From Caulobacter segnis (lineage in GTDB: Bacteria; Pseudomonadota; Alphaproteobacteria; Caulobacterales; Caulobacteraceae), in contig NZ_CP082923.1 in the NCBI RefSeq assembly GCF_019931575.1, positions 620,001-684,000 on the forward strand: DNA of 64,000 nt, written 5' to 3'. The stretch's first letter is position 1; every line of letters starts with the position of its first letter. The translations under genes and the position numbers were made by a program. The notes below the pieces were generated by a model that saw only the letters and a program-made list of their open reading frames with translations, was not told the DNA's origin and made no database searches. Below, one piece after another: positions 47,352 to 57,980 of this stretch.

Positions 47352-47633
47352 TCAGTGCGGCTGGCCCCACTGGGCGGCGCGCTCGCGGACGAGGTCGCGC
47401 ATGAACTGGTCGAGCTCGGCCAGGCGGCGGTCCATCTCAGCCACCGGCACGCCGTTCCAGACGGCATGGTCGTAGGCCGATCGCGCCTCCCGCACGTTCT
47501 CACCGGCTCGGTAGCGCTCGGATATGTAGAGGGTTTCGAGGAGCTTGGTCGGGCGGTCGATCTTCTCGTGCTTCATCGACCAGTAGCTGACCATGTACTC
47601 GGTCAGGATCCCATCGTCCGACGTACTCACCAT
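47352..47633 (-). CDS. hypothetical protein
   Basis: 93-aa charged, helical, probably cytoplasmic protein. I do not recognise the family. A helix-rich middle (ETLYISERYRAGENVREARS) and a Glu/Arg-rich C-terminal helix (DRRLAELDQFMRDLVRERA) are visible. It is convergent with the nucleoside hydrolase gene with a 6-nt gap and lies 70 nt upstream of the M20 peptidase gene on the same strand. Confidence 0.6.
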   Translation of the reverse strand: MVSTSDDGILTEYMVSYWSMKHEKIDRPTKLLETLYISERYRAGENVREARSAYDHAVWNGVPVAEMDRRLAELDQFMRDLVRERAAQWGQPH

Positions 47634-47703
47634 CGTCCGTCTCCCTTGTCGTTGAAGGCAAGATAGGGAGACGGAGCGACGGTTCCAGACCCGGAAACGG
47701 AGG

Positions 47704-49125
47704 TTATTTTCCGCCCGCGTAGTCCTTGATCAGGGCGTAGAGGAAGTCGCGGCCGTCGTAGAGTGACTTGACCCGGACGCGCTCGTTCAGGCCGTGGATG
47801 CCGTCGCCGTCCGAGCTGCCGAAGATGCCGGAAACGCCGTAGGTCGGGATGCCGGCGGCGTTGGTGTGGACGCCATCGGTGGCGCCGGTCAGCAGGATCG
47901 GCACCACCGGCACGCCAGGCCACAGCTTGGCGGCTTCCTTCTCGATCGGGCCCATGATCGCCGGGGTGAGCGGCGGAGGCGGCGAGACGGTGTTGGGCTC
48001 GTGGGCCAGGGTCACGGCGACGGGATCGCCGGCCAGCTCGGCCAGCTTGGCCTTGATCTCCTCGACCGGCGAGCCGGGCAGGATGCGGCAATTGACGTTG
48101 GCCGTGGCGCGCTGGGGCAGGGCGTTGGGCGCGTGGCCGGCGTTGACCATGGTCGCCACGCAGGTCGTGCGCAGCATCGAGTTCCACATCGGATCGGCCG
48201 TGACGGCCTTCAGCGCCGCCGGATCGTTGATGTCGGCCACCAGCGCCTTCATCGCCGACGCCTGCTGGGGCGAGACGCGGGCCTGCATCTTGGTGAAATA
48301 GCCGCGCGTGGCGTCGTTGAAGCGTGGCGGGAAGCCATAGGCGCCGATGCGGTCCAGCGCCGCCGACAATTGATAGATAGCGTTGGCGGGCGTGGGACGG
48401 CTGGAGTGGCCACCGGGATTGGTCACGGTCAGGGTGAAGTCCTGATAGACCTTCTCGCCGCCCTGGACCTCCAGCACGACCGGCTTGTCGTGTTCGTCCA
48501 GCAGGCCGTCGGCGCCCTCGTTCAGGGCGAATTCGGCGTCCACCAGGGGGCGGTGGTTCTTCACCAGGTCCTCGATGCCGTTATAGGCCTCGCTCTCCTC
48601 GCCGCAGGTCAGGGCCAGCTTGATGTCGCGCCCCGGCTTATAGCCGGCCTGTTTCAGGCGGATCAGGCTGTCGACCCAGATGGCCGCCTGGGCCTTGTCG
48701 TCCGACGTGCCGCGCCCGAAGAAGTAGCCGTTCTCCTCGACCAGCTTGAACGGATCGCGGGTCCAGTCGGCGCGGTTGGCTTCCACGACGTCGATGTGGG
48801 CCAGCAGCAGCATCGGCTTCGATTTGGGATCGGTCCCGTGGAGGATGGCCACCAGGCTGCCCTCCTTGGGATGGCCGTCGGCGACGACCACCTTGATGTC
48901 GGCTTCCGGATAGCCCGCCGCCCTCAGCCGCGCGCCCATGGCCTGCGCCGCGGTGGTGCAGCTGCCGACCGACAGGGTGGTGTTGATCTCGACCAGCTCC
49001 TTGTAGAGATCGCGGAAGGCCAGCTGGTCCGGACGGACGGTCTTGGGGGGCTCGGCCGTCTGGGCCGCCGCTCCGGTCGCCAGCGCCATCAGCGCGCCCG
49101 CCGTCATCATCACCGCCCGCTTCAT
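47704..49125 (-). CDS. M20 family metallopeptidase, secreted
   Basis: 473-aa exported dinuclear-zinc peptidase. Signal peptide about residues 1-22 ([22 protein letters not shown]). Zinc motifs are [12 protein letters not shown] (first His, Asp), [12 protein letters not shown] (bridging Asp), TCGEESEA (catalytic Glu) and a late [19 protein letters not shown] (final His). ATG 49125 follows GGGAGAG. Probably a carboxypeptidase or dipeptidase scavenging peptides in the periplasm. Confidence 0.92.
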   Translation of the reverse strand: MKRAVMMTAGALMALATGAAAQTAEPPKTVRPDQLAFRDLYKELVEINTTLSVGSCTTAAQAMGARLRAAGYPEADIKVVVADGHPKEGSLVAILHGTDPKSKPMLLLAHIDVVEANRADWTRDPFKLVEENGYFFGRGTSDDKAQAAIWVDSLIRLKQAGYKPGRDIKLALTCGEESEAYNGIEDLVKNHRPLVDAEFALNEGADGLLDEHDKPVVLEVQGGEKVYQDFTLTVTNPGGHSSRPTPANAIYQLSAALDRIGAYGFPPRFNDATRGYFTKMQARVSPQQASAMKALVADINDPAALKAVTADPMWNSMLRTTCVATMVNAGHAPNALPQRATANVNCRILPGSPVEEIKAKLAELAGDPVAVTLAHEPNTVSPPPPLTPAIMGPIEKEAAKLWPGVPVVPILLTGATDGVHTNAAGIPTYGVSGIFGSSDGDGIHGLNERVRVKSLYDGRDFLYALIKDYAGGK

Positions 49126-49243
49126 CCGCGCTCTCCCCATGAACTTGAGCGCAGAACAGAGCTTGCCTCGTCGACCGGCGCAAGGGGCGGCGTTTACCGC
49201 TCGTTAGCAATACAGGGGCTTTTCCTCGGGGGCGGATCAGACG

Positions 49244-49780
49244 ATGTTGCGAGAACACATGATGAACGCCATTCGCATCCCCACCCGTATCTTGGGACTC
49301 GATCCAGGCCTCCGCCGCACCGGCTGGGGCGTCGTCAGCGTGCTCGGCTCGCGGGTGACGCACATCGCCCACGGCGTCATCGCGCCCGACGAGAAGGCCG
49401 CCTTTTCCGATCGTCTCCTGACCCTGTTCGAAGGGATCTGCGCGGTGATCGAGCAGCACAAGCCCGACGAGGCGGCGGTCGAGGAGACCTTCGTCAACAC
49501 CAACGCCCAGTCGACCCTGAAGCTGGGCCACGCCCGCGCGGCCGCGATGATCGCCCCGGCCCGCGCCGGCCTGATCGTCGCCGAATATTCCGCGCCCGTG
49601 GTCAAGAAGGCGGTGGTCGGCACCGGCGCGGCCGACAAGAACCAGGTCGCCTTCATGATCGCGCGCCTGCTGCCCACCGCGGGCTCGCCGACGGCCGACG
49701 CCGCCGACGCCCTGGCCGTGGCCATCGCCCACGCCCACGCCCGCACCGCGCGCAACCTGTCCATCAGGGGCGCCGCATGA
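49244..49780 (+). CDS. ruvC: Holliday junction endonuclease RuvC
   Basis: 178-aa resolvase that cuts Holliday junctions together with RuvAB. Catalytic acids are in [11 protein letters not shown] (Asp), VEETF (Glu) and the late DAADALAVA (Asp pair). The start is ambiguous: ATGs at 49244, 49259 and 49262 are in frame, and the last two fit the usual family N-terminus better. It overlaps ruvA by 4 nt. Confidence 0.94.
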   Translation: MLREHMMNAIRIPTRILGLDPGLRRTGWGVVSVLGSRVTHIAHGVIAPDEKAAFSDRLLTLFEGICAVIEQHKPDEAAVEETFVNTNAQSTLKLGHARAAAMIAPARAGLIVAEYSAPVVKKAVVGTGAADKNQVAFMIARLLPTAGSPTADAADALAVAIAHAHARTARNLSIRGAA

Positions 49781-50397
49781 TCGGCAGACTCCGCGGTGCC
49801 GTCGCCGAGGTCGGCGAGGAAGAGGCCCTGATCGACGTCATGGGCGTCGGCTACGTCGTCCGCTGTGGCCACCTCACCCTCCAGCGTCTGCCGGCCCTGG
49901 GCGAGGAGACGCTGCTGCACATCGAGAGCCAGTGGAGCGAGAGCGCGGGCCTGCGCCTCTACGGCTTCGCTACGCGCGAGGATCGCAAGGCCTTCGTGCT
50001 GCTGCAGGCCATCCAGGGCGTCGGGCCCAAGGCCGCCATGGCGGTGCTGGACGTTCTGTCGCCAGCCGAACTGGCCAGCGCCGTCGCCCGCGAGGACAAG
50101 GCCGCCGTCGGTCGCGCCAACGGCGTGGGGCCCAAGCTGGCTTTGCGCATTGTCACCGAGCTGAAGGACAAGCCGATCACCGACGGGCCGGTGCTGATGA
50201 CCGCCCCGACCTCGACCTCGGCGTCGTCCGCTCCGGCCAAACCGGCGCCCACCGGCGACGCCGTCGCCGCCCTGATGGGCCTGGGCGTGGCCGAGGTGAA
50301 CGCCCGTCGCGTCGTCGAGGCCGCCGCTGATCGCCTGGGTGAGGAAGCCACCGTCCAGGCGCTGATCAAGGCCGGTCTGCAGGAGCTGGGGCGGTGA
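49777..50397 (+). CDS. ruvA: Holliday junction DNA helicase subunit RuvA
   Basis: 206-aa junction-binding tetramer subunit. It starts [27 protein letters not shown] (OB domain), has the helix-hairpin-helix [12 protein letters not shown] and [14 protein letters not shown], a Ser/Pro/Ala linker, then the RuvB-contacting domain [19 protein letters not shown]. Coupled to ruvC (ATGA overlap) and to ruvB (4-nt overlap). Confidence 0.96.
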   Translation: MIGRLRGAVAEVGEEEALIDVMGVGYVVRCGHLTLQRLPALGEETLLHIESQWSESAGLRLYGFATREDRKAFVLLQAIQGVGPKAAMAVLDVLSPAELASAVAREDKAAVGRANGVGPKLALRIVTELKDKPITDGPVLMTAPTSTSASSAPAKPAPTGDAVAALMGLGVAEVNARRVVEAAADRLGEEATVQALIKAGLQELGR

Positions 50398-51434
50398 CCC
50401 GTATTATCTCCGGCGATCCGCAACACGGCGACCAGGTTCCCGCCACCGACCGTGCGCTGCGACCCCAGACCCTGGCCGAGTTCGTCGGCCAGGAGCAGGC
50501 CAAGGGCAACCTGCGGATCTTCATCGAGGCCGCGAAGGGCCGGGGCGAGTCGCTCGACCACGTGCTGCTGTTCGGCCCGCCGGGCCTGGGCAAGACCACC
50601 CTGGCCCAGATCGTCGCCCGCGAGCTGGGCGTGAACTTCCGCGCCACGTCGGGTCCGGTGCTGAACAAGCCCGGCGACCTGGCCGCGATCCTGACCAATC
50701 TCGAGCCGAACGACGTCCTGTTCATCGACGAGATCCACCGCCTGTCCTCGAACGTCGAGGAGATCCTCTATCCGGCCATGGAGGACCATGTGCTGGACCT
50801 GGTGATCGGCGAGGGGCCGTCGGCGCGCTCGATCCGCATCGATCTCGCCCCCTTCACCCTGGTGGCCGCGACGACGCGGGCTGGCATGCTGGCCACGCCC
50901 CTGCGCGACCGCTTCGGCATCCCGATCCGGCTGGAGTTCTACACCCCCGCCGAGCTGCGCCACGTGCTGCTGGGCGCCGCCCGCAAGATGGGCGCGCCGC
51001 TGTCCGACGACGGGGCCGACGAGATCGCCAAGCGCGCCCGGGGCACGCCGCGCGTCGCGGGCCGCTTGCTGCGCCGGGTTCGCGACTTCGCCACCGCCGA
51101 CGGCGCGAGCGTCATCGACCGCAAGGCCGCCGGCCTGGCCCTGGCGCGTCTCGAAGTCGACGAGGTCGGCCTCGACAGCCTGGACCGCCGCTACCTGCGG
51201 GCCATGATCGAGCACTATGGCGGCGGCCCGGTGGGCGTGGAGACCATCGCCTACGCCATCGCCGAGGCCCGCGACGCCGTCGAAGACGTCATCGAGCCCT
51301 ATCTGATGCAGCAGGGCTTCATCCAGCGCACGCCGCGCGGCCGCATGGCCTGCGGCAAGGCCTATCTGCACCTGGGCCTGACCCCGCCCGCCGCGCCGCC
51401 AGGGACGGCGCAGGGCGTGTTGTTCGACGAGTAA
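50394..51434 (+). CDS. ruvB: Holliday junction DNA helicase subunit RuvB
   Basis: 346-aa AAA+ motor. Walker [11 protein letters not shown], Walker B LFIDEIHR, sensor/arginine-finger region around [24 protein letters not shown], and the winged-helix C-terminus [17 protein letters not shown]. Starts with GTG overlapping the ruvA stop. Third gene of ruvCAB; the next gene starts directly after its stop codon (0-nt spacing). Confidence 0.97.
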   Translation: MTRIISGDPQHGDQVPATDRALRPQTLAEFVGQEQAKGNLRIFIEAAKGRGESLDHVLLFGPPGLGKTTLAQIVARELGVNFRATSGPVLNKPGDLAAILTNLEPNDVLFIDEIHRLSSNVEEILYPAMEDHVLDLVIGEGPSARSIRIDLAPFTLVAATTRAGMLATPLRDRFGIPIRLEFYTPAELRHVLLGAARKMGAPLSDDGADEIAKRARGTPRVAGRLLRRVRDFATADGASVIDRKAAGLALARLEVDEVGLDSLDRRYLRAMIEHYGGGPVGVETIAYAIAEARDAVEDVIEPYLMQQGFIQRTPRGRMACGKAYLHLGLTPPAAPPGTAQGVLFDE

Positions 51435-52292
51435 ATGGCGACCGCCGCGCTCCGGACCATCGTCGCGCAGGTCGTGGGGACCGTGCTGGTCTCCACGCTC
51501 GCGATCCAATGCGCAGGCGGATCACGGTCAACCCTGGCGCTGCAGATCGCCGCCGCGGTGGTGGGCGGCTTCGTGGCCGTCGCGGCCGGACGCTGGGGCA
51601 GGTCGCCTGGTCTGGGCGCGGCTCGCGTCCTCCTGGGCGTGACGTTCGCCGTCGAGGTCTATGTGCTGCTGGTGGGCGTTCCGATGGAAGGCGTCCGGCG
51701 CTGGATCGCTTTGGGGCCGATCCAACTGCACCCGGCCTCGCTATTGGTCCCGCTGGCCGCCTGGATCGCGGCGCGGCGTCTGGACGGGATCGCCGCGGCG
51801 TTGCTCGCTGGGCTGTTTCTGGTTCTAGCCGCCCAGCCCGACGCGGCCTCGGTCCTGGCGCTCACCCTGGGCGTCGCGATCGGGATGATCACCACGCGCG
51901 AGACCCGACGCGGCGTCGCGGCGCTGGCGCTTCTGGGCGTGGCCTGCTCGGCCTACGCCTTCACGCGCCACGATCCTCTCCCGGCGGTGGCGCATGTCGA
52001 GCGGGTCATCGTCAACGCCTTCGCCGTCTCGCCTTCAGTCGGTATCCTGGCGGCCCTGGCCATGGCCGTCCTGCCGCTGGCCATGGTCTGGCGCCGTCGT
52101 TCCCCCGAGACCCTGGCCCTGGCCTGCGTCTGGACAGGCTTCGCGCTCGCCAACCTGTTGGGCAACTATCCCGCCCCGGTCATCGGCGCCGGCGCCTCGC
52201 CGATGCTGGGCTGGTTGCTGTCGATCGGGCTGGCGTATGTCGCGCGGGATAAGGCGGATTTGAGGGCTGACGCTCGTGACCGCAACGGCTAA
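51435..52292 (+). CDS. shortened SEDS-like (FtsW/RodA-related) membrane protein
   Basis: 285-aa integral membrane protein with about eight hydrophobic helices, starting directly after the ruvB stop. Several segments recall SEDS glycosyltransferases: RRWIALGPIQLHPASL (residues 88-103) for the RWI-G-xxxQPSE motif, AAQPDAASVL (132-141) for the QPDxGT motif, AHVERVIVNAF (186-196) for the HTDFIFA catalytic loop, and NYPAPVIGAGASPM (244-257) for the PxTGxxxPxxS motif. The catalytic Asp position appears to be Glu189, and the protein is about 90-100 aa shorter than functional FtsW/RodA. Activity is doubtful. Confidence 0.6.
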   Translation: MATAALRTIVAQVVGTVLVSTLAIQCAGGSRSTLALQIAAAVVGGFVAVAAGRWGRSPGLGAARVLLGVTFAVEVYVLLVGVPMEGVRRWIALGPIQLHPASLLVPLAAWIAARRLDGIAAALLAGLFLVLAAQPDAASVLALTLGVAIGMITTRETRRGVAALALLGVACSAYAFTRHDPLPAVAHVERVIVNAFAVSPSVGILAALAMAVLPLAMVWRRRSPETLALACVWTGFALANLLGNYPAPVIGAGASPMLGWLLSIGLAYVARDKADLRADARDRNG

Positions 52293-52301
52293 GCATCCCC
52301 C

Positions 52302-52757
52302 ATGACGACCCCGCCCGAACCCACCGCCGGCGTGTTCTCCGGCCGCGAGCATCAGTTGCCCGTGCGGATCTATTACGAGGACACCGACTTCTCGGGGATC
52401 GTCTATCACGCCAACTACCTGCGCTACCTGGAGCGCGGGCGCAGCGACTTCTTCCGGCTGGTCGGCATCTCGCACACCGAGCTGGCCGAGCAGGACACCG
52501 CCTTCGCGATTATCCACATGACGCTGGACTTCAAGCGCTCGGCGCGGGTCGACGACGCCCTGGTGGTGCGCACGACCTACGATCGGGTGAAGGGCGCGCG
52601 GCTCTATGTGACCCAGAGGATCACGCGCGGCGACGAGGTCGTGCTGGAGGCCAAGGGCGAGGCGGTGTGCATCAGCCTGAGCGGCCGTCCGCGCCGCCCG
52701 ACCGCGCAGATGCTGGCCCAGCTTTCGCCCTGGCTGGTCGAGCAGCCGGGCGCCTGA
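52302..52757 (+). CDS. ybgC: YbgC-type acyl-CoA thioesterase
   Basis: 151-aa hot-dog fold thioesterase. The catalytic signature YYEDTDFSGIVYHANYLRYLERGRSDF holds the nucleophilic Asp. It is the usual first gene of the tol-pal cluster in Proteobacteria, probably acting on phospholipid-linked or acyl-ACP substrates at the membrane. It starts 9 nt after the SEDS-like gene and precedes tolQ by 121 nt. Confidence 0.93.
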   Translation: MTTPPEPTAGVFSGREHQLPVRIYYEDTDFSGIVYHANYLRYLERGRSDFFRLVGISHTELAEQDTAFAIIHMTLDFKRSARVDDALVVRTTYDRVKGARLYVTQRITRGDEVVLEAKGEAVCISLSGRPRRPTAQMLAQLSPWLVEQPGA

Positions 52758-52778
52758 GGCGCGAGCGCGGGCTTTTTT
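52750..52778 (+). terminator. possible terminator after ybgC
   Basis: GCGCC-TGA-GGCGC, with the ybgC stop codon in its loop, and a T6 run starting 10 nt later. The gap between stem and T-run is longer than in a canonical terminator, so this is tentative. Confidence 0.4.
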
Positions 52779-52878
52779 CGGATCCCTCTAAGTTTGTCAT
52801 AGTTTCACCCAAGCGCCGCTTCATGCCATACGGCGCTTATCTGTTCTGATCAGACGCCCCAACGGAGCCATTCCCCGC

Positions 52879-53577
<699 letters not shown>

Positions 53578-53581
53578 TCCC

Positions 53582-54118
<537 letters not shown>

Positions 54119-54125
54119 GGGCCTC

Positions 54126-54938
54126 ATGAGCGCTCGCCGCGAACAACAGGTCTCCCCGGCGCTGCTGGGCTCGATCGCGCTGCACGGCGTCGTGGCGGCG
54201 CTGATCGCGTTCGGCCTGCCGTGGAAGTCGACCAAGCCGATCACGATCGGCGAGTCGGTGCCGGTGACCATTGTCACCAATGGTCCGACCAATGTCCGCC
54301 CGGCCGAGGAAGCTCCGGTCGAGCAGACGGCGCAGACGCCGGACCCGACGCCGGAAGCCACCCCACAGCCGCCGGCCCCGACGCCCGCGCCCACGCCGAC
54401 CCCGGCGCCCGCGCCGCCGCCCAAGCCGACGCCGGTCCCCAAGCCCGCGCCGACCCCGACGCCGGCCAAGCCGACCCCGACCAAGAAGAACGACAACGAC
54501 TTCTTCGCCTCGCTGGAGGCCTCGATCGCCAAGACCAAGAAGGCGACGGGCAAGCCGACGGCCAACGCGCCCAAGGGCCCGGCCCGCGCGGAGACCTCCG
54601 TCTCGGCCCGCCCGGCCATGGGCGCGGCCACCGGTCTCTCCGCCGCCGCGCTCGGCAGGTTGCAGGGCGAGGTGCAGGACCGCTGGAACCCCAACTGCGA
54701 GGTCGAGGGCGGGGCCAATGTCAATGTCCGCGTGGTGTTCGTGATCGGCCCGGGCGGCCGCGTCGTCGGCCAGCCGGAGTCGCCGGGCACCTCCTCGCCC
54801 GACCCCGTCACCAAAGCGGCCTCAGACCGCGCCATTCGCGCGCTGTTCGCCGCTTCGCCGTTCGCCTACCTGCCGTCCGACCTGTACGGTCAGAAAATCG
54901 CCCTCAACTTCAACGCAAAACAGGCCTGTTCGCGTTGA
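54126..54938 (+). CDS. tolA: TolA, Pro-rich linker protein of Tol-Pal
   Basis: 270-aa TolA/TonB-like protein. The N-terminal transmembrane helix (about 15-32) anchors it. A Pro/Thr/Ala/Lys-rich segment of about 70 residues with PTP and PAP repeats (about residues 75-120) replaces the long Ala/Lys helix of enterobacterial TolA. The C-terminal globular domain ([21 protein letters not shown] onward) contacts TolB and Pal. It is 150 aa shorter than E. coli TolA. Confidence 0.9.
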   Translation: MSARREQQVSPALLGSIALHGVVAALIAFGLPWKSTKPITIGESVPVTIVTNGPTNVRPAEEAPVEQTAQTPDPTPEATPQPPAPTPAPTPTPAPAPPPKPTPVPKPAPTPTPAKPTPTKKNDNDFFASLEASIAKTKKATGKPTANAPKGPARAETSVSARPAMGAATGLSAAALGRLQGEVQDRWNPNCEVEGGANVNVRVVFVIGPGGRVVGQPESPGTSSPDPVTKAASDRAIRALFAASPFAYLPSDLYGQKIALNFNAKQACSR

Positions 54939-54967
54939 TGTCGGGACAGAAGGAGAAGGAAACCCCG

Positions 54968-56284
54968 ATGCGCCAGCAAGCCTTCAAGGGCATGAAAGCC
55001 TTGGTGCTCATGGCCGCCGTCCTGCTGGGCGGCGCGGCGTTCGCCGTTCCGGCCGCCGCGCAGATCGAGGTCGACATCAACGCCGGCGCGGTCAAGCCGC
55101 TGCCGATCGCCATTCCCGCCTTCTCGGGCGCCACGCGCGGCGCCGAGATCTCGCAGGTCATCTCGGGCAATCTGGAGCGCTCGGGCCTGTTCCAGCCGCT
55201 GAACGTCTCGGGCGTCGCCGACAAGCTGCAGGACGTCAACGTCCAGCCGCGTTTCCCCGACTGGCAGGCGACCGGGGCCCAGGCGCTGATCAACGGCCAA
55301 GTCACGGTCGGTCCCGACGGCGGGCTGCGCGTCGACTTCCGCCTGTGGGACGTGTTCAGCCAGCAGCAGCTCTTGGGCCTGCAATTCTCCTCTACGCCGG
55401 ACAACTGGCGCCGCGTGGCCCACAAGATCAGCGACGCCGTCTATGAGCGCCTGACCGGCGAGAAGGGCTATTTCGACACCCGCGTGGCCTTCGTCGCCGA
55501 GAGCGGTCCGAAGCTCTCCCGCGTCAAGCGCCTGGCGATCATGGACCAGGACGGCGCCAACCCGCAGTACCTGACCGACGGCTCGTACATCGTGATGACG
55601 CCGCGCTTCAGCTCGACCAGCCAGGAACTGACCTACATGGCCCTACGGCCGACGGGGTCGTCGATCTACCTGTTGAACCTCGAGACGGGCCGCCAGGAGA
55701 CGATCGGCAAGTTCCCGGGCATGGTCTTCGCGCCGCGCTTTTCGCCGGACGGCGGCAAGGTGGCGTTCTCGGTCGAGAAGGCCGGCAACAGCGACATCTA
55801 CATGATGGACCTGCGCAGCCGGTCGTCGAACCGCATCACGACCGACCCGGCCATCGACACCTCGCCGTCGTTCTCGCCGGACGGGACCAAGATCGCCTTC
55901 AACTCCGACCGCGGCGGCCAGGCCCAGCTCTATGTGATGAACACCGACGGCTCGGGCGTGCGGCGCATCTCGTACGGCGGGGGCCGCTACACGACCCCGG
56001 TCTGGAGCCCGCGCGGCGATTTCATCGCTTTCACCAAGCAGACCGGCGGCGAGTTCCACATCGGCGTCATGCGTCCCGACGGCAGCGACGAGCGCCTGTT
56101 GACCACCAGCTATCTGGACGAAGGCCCGACCTGGGCCCCGAACGGCCGGGTTCTGATGTTCTTCCGCGAGGGCTCAAGCGGCAATCCCAAGCTCTGGACG
56201 GTGGACATCACCGGCCGGATCCTGCGGCCGGCGGCCTATAGCGGCTCGGGCTCCGACCCGGCCTGGTCGCCCCTGCTGGACTGA
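54968..56284 (+). CDS. tolB: TolB, periplasmic beta-propeller of Tol-Pal
   Basis: 438-aa exported protein. Signal peptide ends near AAAQ-IEV. An N-terminal domain contacts TolA ([17 protein letters not shown]). The C-terminal six-bladed propeller shows repeated motifs such as [27 protein letters not shown] and [10 protein letters not shown], which bind Pal. ATG 54968 follows AAGGAGAAGGAA; an ATG overlapping the tolA stop is a weaker candidate. Confidence 0.96.
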   Translation: MRQQAFKGMKALVLMAAVLLGGAAFAVPAAAQIEVDINAGAVKPLPIAIPAFSGATRGAEISQVISGNLERSGLFQPLNVSGVADKLQDVNVQPRFPDWQATGAQALINGQVTVGPDGGLRVDFRLWDVFSQQQLLGLQFSSTPDNWRRVAHKISDAVYERLTGEKGYFDTRVAFVAESGPKLSRVKRLAIMDQDGANPQYLTDGSYIVMTPRFSSTSQELTYMALRPTGSSIYLLNLETGRQETIGKFPGMVFAPRFSPDGGKVAFSVEKAGNSDIYMMDLRSRSSNRITTDPAIDTSPSFSPDGTKIAFNSDRGGQAQLYVMNTDGSGVRRISYGGGRYTTPVWSPRGDFIAFTKQTGGEFHIGVMRPDGSDERLLTTSYLDEGPTWAPNGRVLMFFREGSSGNPKLWTVDITGRILRPAAYSGSGSDPAWSPLLD

Positions 56285-56302
56285 TTGACACGAAGTCCCG
56301 GC

Positions 56303-56338
56303 AACCTGAGCCAAAGGTGAGCGTTGATGGCTCAGGTT
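56303..56338. repeat. 10-bp inverted repeat in tolB-pal spacer
   Basis: AACCTGAGCC and GGCTCAGGTT are perfect complements around a 16-nt loop, 19 nt after the tolB stop. No T-run follows. Possible mRNA stabiliser or weak terminator between tolB and pal. The rest of the 209-nt spacer shows nothing else I can support beyond the pal leader. Confidence 0.5.
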
Positions 56339-56493
56339 CGGCGGCGCGGGTTCGCGCGCGCCGTAAGTGCTTTCGCATCATCTGACGAGCATCTGACATC
56401 ATTGTGAGGTTTGCTCAGACATTTAGAGGGTCCATTCCCGGCGCTGCGCAGGTATGGATCAGGTCCAGAGTTTGTAGACTGAGGAGAAACTGG

Positions 56494-57045
56494 ATGAGCT
56501 TCGACACCCAGCGCGCCGTTAGACTGGCGCTCGTCGGCGTGGCCGCCGCTTCGCTCGCCGCCTGCGCTTCGCGTCCGAAGCCCCAGCCTGTCGCGCCGAC
56601 GCCGGAACCGCCGCCGGCCGCTCCGAGCACCCCCTACACCCCGCCGCCGGCCCCGCCGGTCTCGAGCGGCGTGCTCCCGGGCTCGGTGCAGGACTTCGTC
56701 GTCAATGTCGGCGACCGCGTCTATTTCGACACCGACGAATACTCGGTCCGCGCCGACGCCCAGCCGGTGCTGGCCGGCCAGGCCCAGTGGCTGAACCGCT
56801 ATCCGGCGGTGAAGGTCCGTATCGAAGGCAACGCCGACGAACGCGGCACCCGCGAATACAACCTGGCCCTGGGCGCCCGTCGCTCCAACGCCATCCGCGA
56901 CTTCCTGATCGGCCAAGGCGTGGCCGCGGCCCGCATCGAGACGATCTCGTTCGGCAAGGAAAAGCCGATCGATCCGGGCACGACCGAAGAGGCCTGGGCC
57001 AAGAACCGTAACGGCCACACGGCCATCACGGACGGCGCCCGCTAA
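56494..57045 (+). CDS. pal: Pal, peptidoglycan-associated outer-membrane lipoprotein
   Basis: 183-aa lipoprotein with a lipobox LAAC (lipidated C24) and a Pro-rich stalk (about 30-60). The OmpA-like domain has DRVYFDTDEYSVR, IEGNADERGTREYNLALGARRSNAIRDFL and ISFGKEKP, binding diaminopimelate. ATG 56494 follows GAGGAGA. It anchors the outer membrane to the wall and caps the Tol system. Confidence 0.96.
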   Translation: MSFDTQRAVRLALVGVAAASLAACASRPKPQPVAPTPEPPPAAPSTPYTPPPAPPVSSGVLPGSVQDFVVNVGDRVYFDTDEYSVRADAQPVLAGQAQWLNRYPAVKVRIEGNADERGTREYNLALGARRSNAIRDFLIGQGVAAARIETISFGKEKPIDPGTTEEAWAKNRNGHTAITDGAR

Positions 57046-57061
57046 GCGCTAAAGCTAAAAT

Positions 57062-57098
57062 GGGGCGGCGTCTCGAACGAGATGCCGCCCTAGTTTTG
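57062..57098 (+). terminator. pal terminator
   Basis: GGGCGGCGTCTCG/CGAGATGCCGCCC, a 13-bp stem with one G-U pair, followed by TAGTTTTG. Strong terminator 16 nt after pal. Confidence 0.82.
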
Positions 57099-57125
57099 TC
57101 CGCGTCCTATCGGTACATCACGGTC

Positions 57126-57980
57126 ATGAAGCTGAAATCCGCCCTGCTCGCCGTCCTGTTCGCCTCGGCTGCCGCCGTGGCCGTGGCCCAGACTCCGCTG
57201 CCGCCCGCCGATCCGTTGGATGACCGCTCGGCCAAGCGCGTGGAGCGGATGGAGAAGGTGGTGCGCGAGCTGCGCGCGATCGTCTTCCAGGGGCGCGACA
57301 CCGGCAAGCCGGTGGTGGTGCAGCCGGCGGAGACCGATGCTCAGATCGCCGCCCTGAACGACCGGGTCACCGATCTGGAACAGACGCTGACCAAGCTGAA
57401 CGGTCAGAACGAGGCCGCCAATTTCGAGCTGACCAAGGCCAACCGGGCCGCGGCCGAGCAGAAGAACCGCGCCGACGCGCTGGAGCAGCGCCTGGCCGCC
57501 CTCGAGAAGACCGTGGCGGACCTGCAGGCCGCCAGCGCCGCCCAGGTCGCCGCGCCGCTGGCCGGCGGGGCCCCGCCGCCGCCCGTCCCGCCGGCCGATC
57601 CGGCCGTGGCCTTCAAGCAGGCCAAGGACCTATTGCTGGCCGGCGACTACGCCAACGCCGAGCAGGCGTTCTCGGCTTACGTCAACAACTACCCCGACGA
57701 CGCCAAGACGCCCGAGGCTCGCTACTGGTGGGGCGAGACGCTGTTCGTGCGCGAGGCCTATGCCGACGCCGCTGGCGCCTATATCGGCGCGATCCGGGGT
57801 TGGCCGAAGACCACTTGGGCGCCCGACGCCACCTTGAAGCTGGCGCGTTCGATGGTGGCGCTGAAGAAGACCACCGAGGCCTGCCGCACCCTGGACGAAC
57901 TCCCCAAGCGCTATCCCAAGGCTCCGGCCCAGGTCACCTCGCGCGCGGCCTCGACCCGCGTCGCGGCCAAGTGTTCCTAG
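57126..57980 (+). CDS. cpoB: CpoB (YbgF), Tol-associated periplasmic protein
   Basis: 284-aa exported protein. Signal peptide about 1-22. A coiled coil at about 30-140 (MEKVVRELRAIVFQ, then LNDRVTDLEQTLTKLNGQNE) forms a trimer. The C-terminal TPR domain has AFKQAKDLLLAGDYANAEQAFSAYVNNYPDD repeated with variation. CpoB links PBP1B and Tol activity in E. coli. It follows a terminator but remains in the tol-pal cluster. Confidence 0.93.
   Translation: MKLKSALLAVLFASAAAVAVAQTPLPPADPLDDRSAKRVERMEKVVRELRAIVFQGRDTGKPVVVQPAETDAQIAALNDRVTDLEQTLTKLNGQNEAANFELTKANRAAAEQKNRADALEQRLAALEKTVADLQAASAAQVAAPLAGGAPPPPVPPADPAVAFKQAKDLLLAGDYANAEQAFSAYVNNYPDDAKTPEARYWWGETLFVREAYADAAGAYIGAIRGWPKTTWAPDATLKLARSMVALKKTTEACRTLDELPKRYPKAPAQVTSRAASTRVAAKCS

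Noticed and set aside
54358..54490. Pro/Ala codon repeats in tolA as a CRISPR or minisatellite array
   Set aside because: The repeat is the coding sequence of the polyproline linker in frame, with irregular unit length and no spacers.
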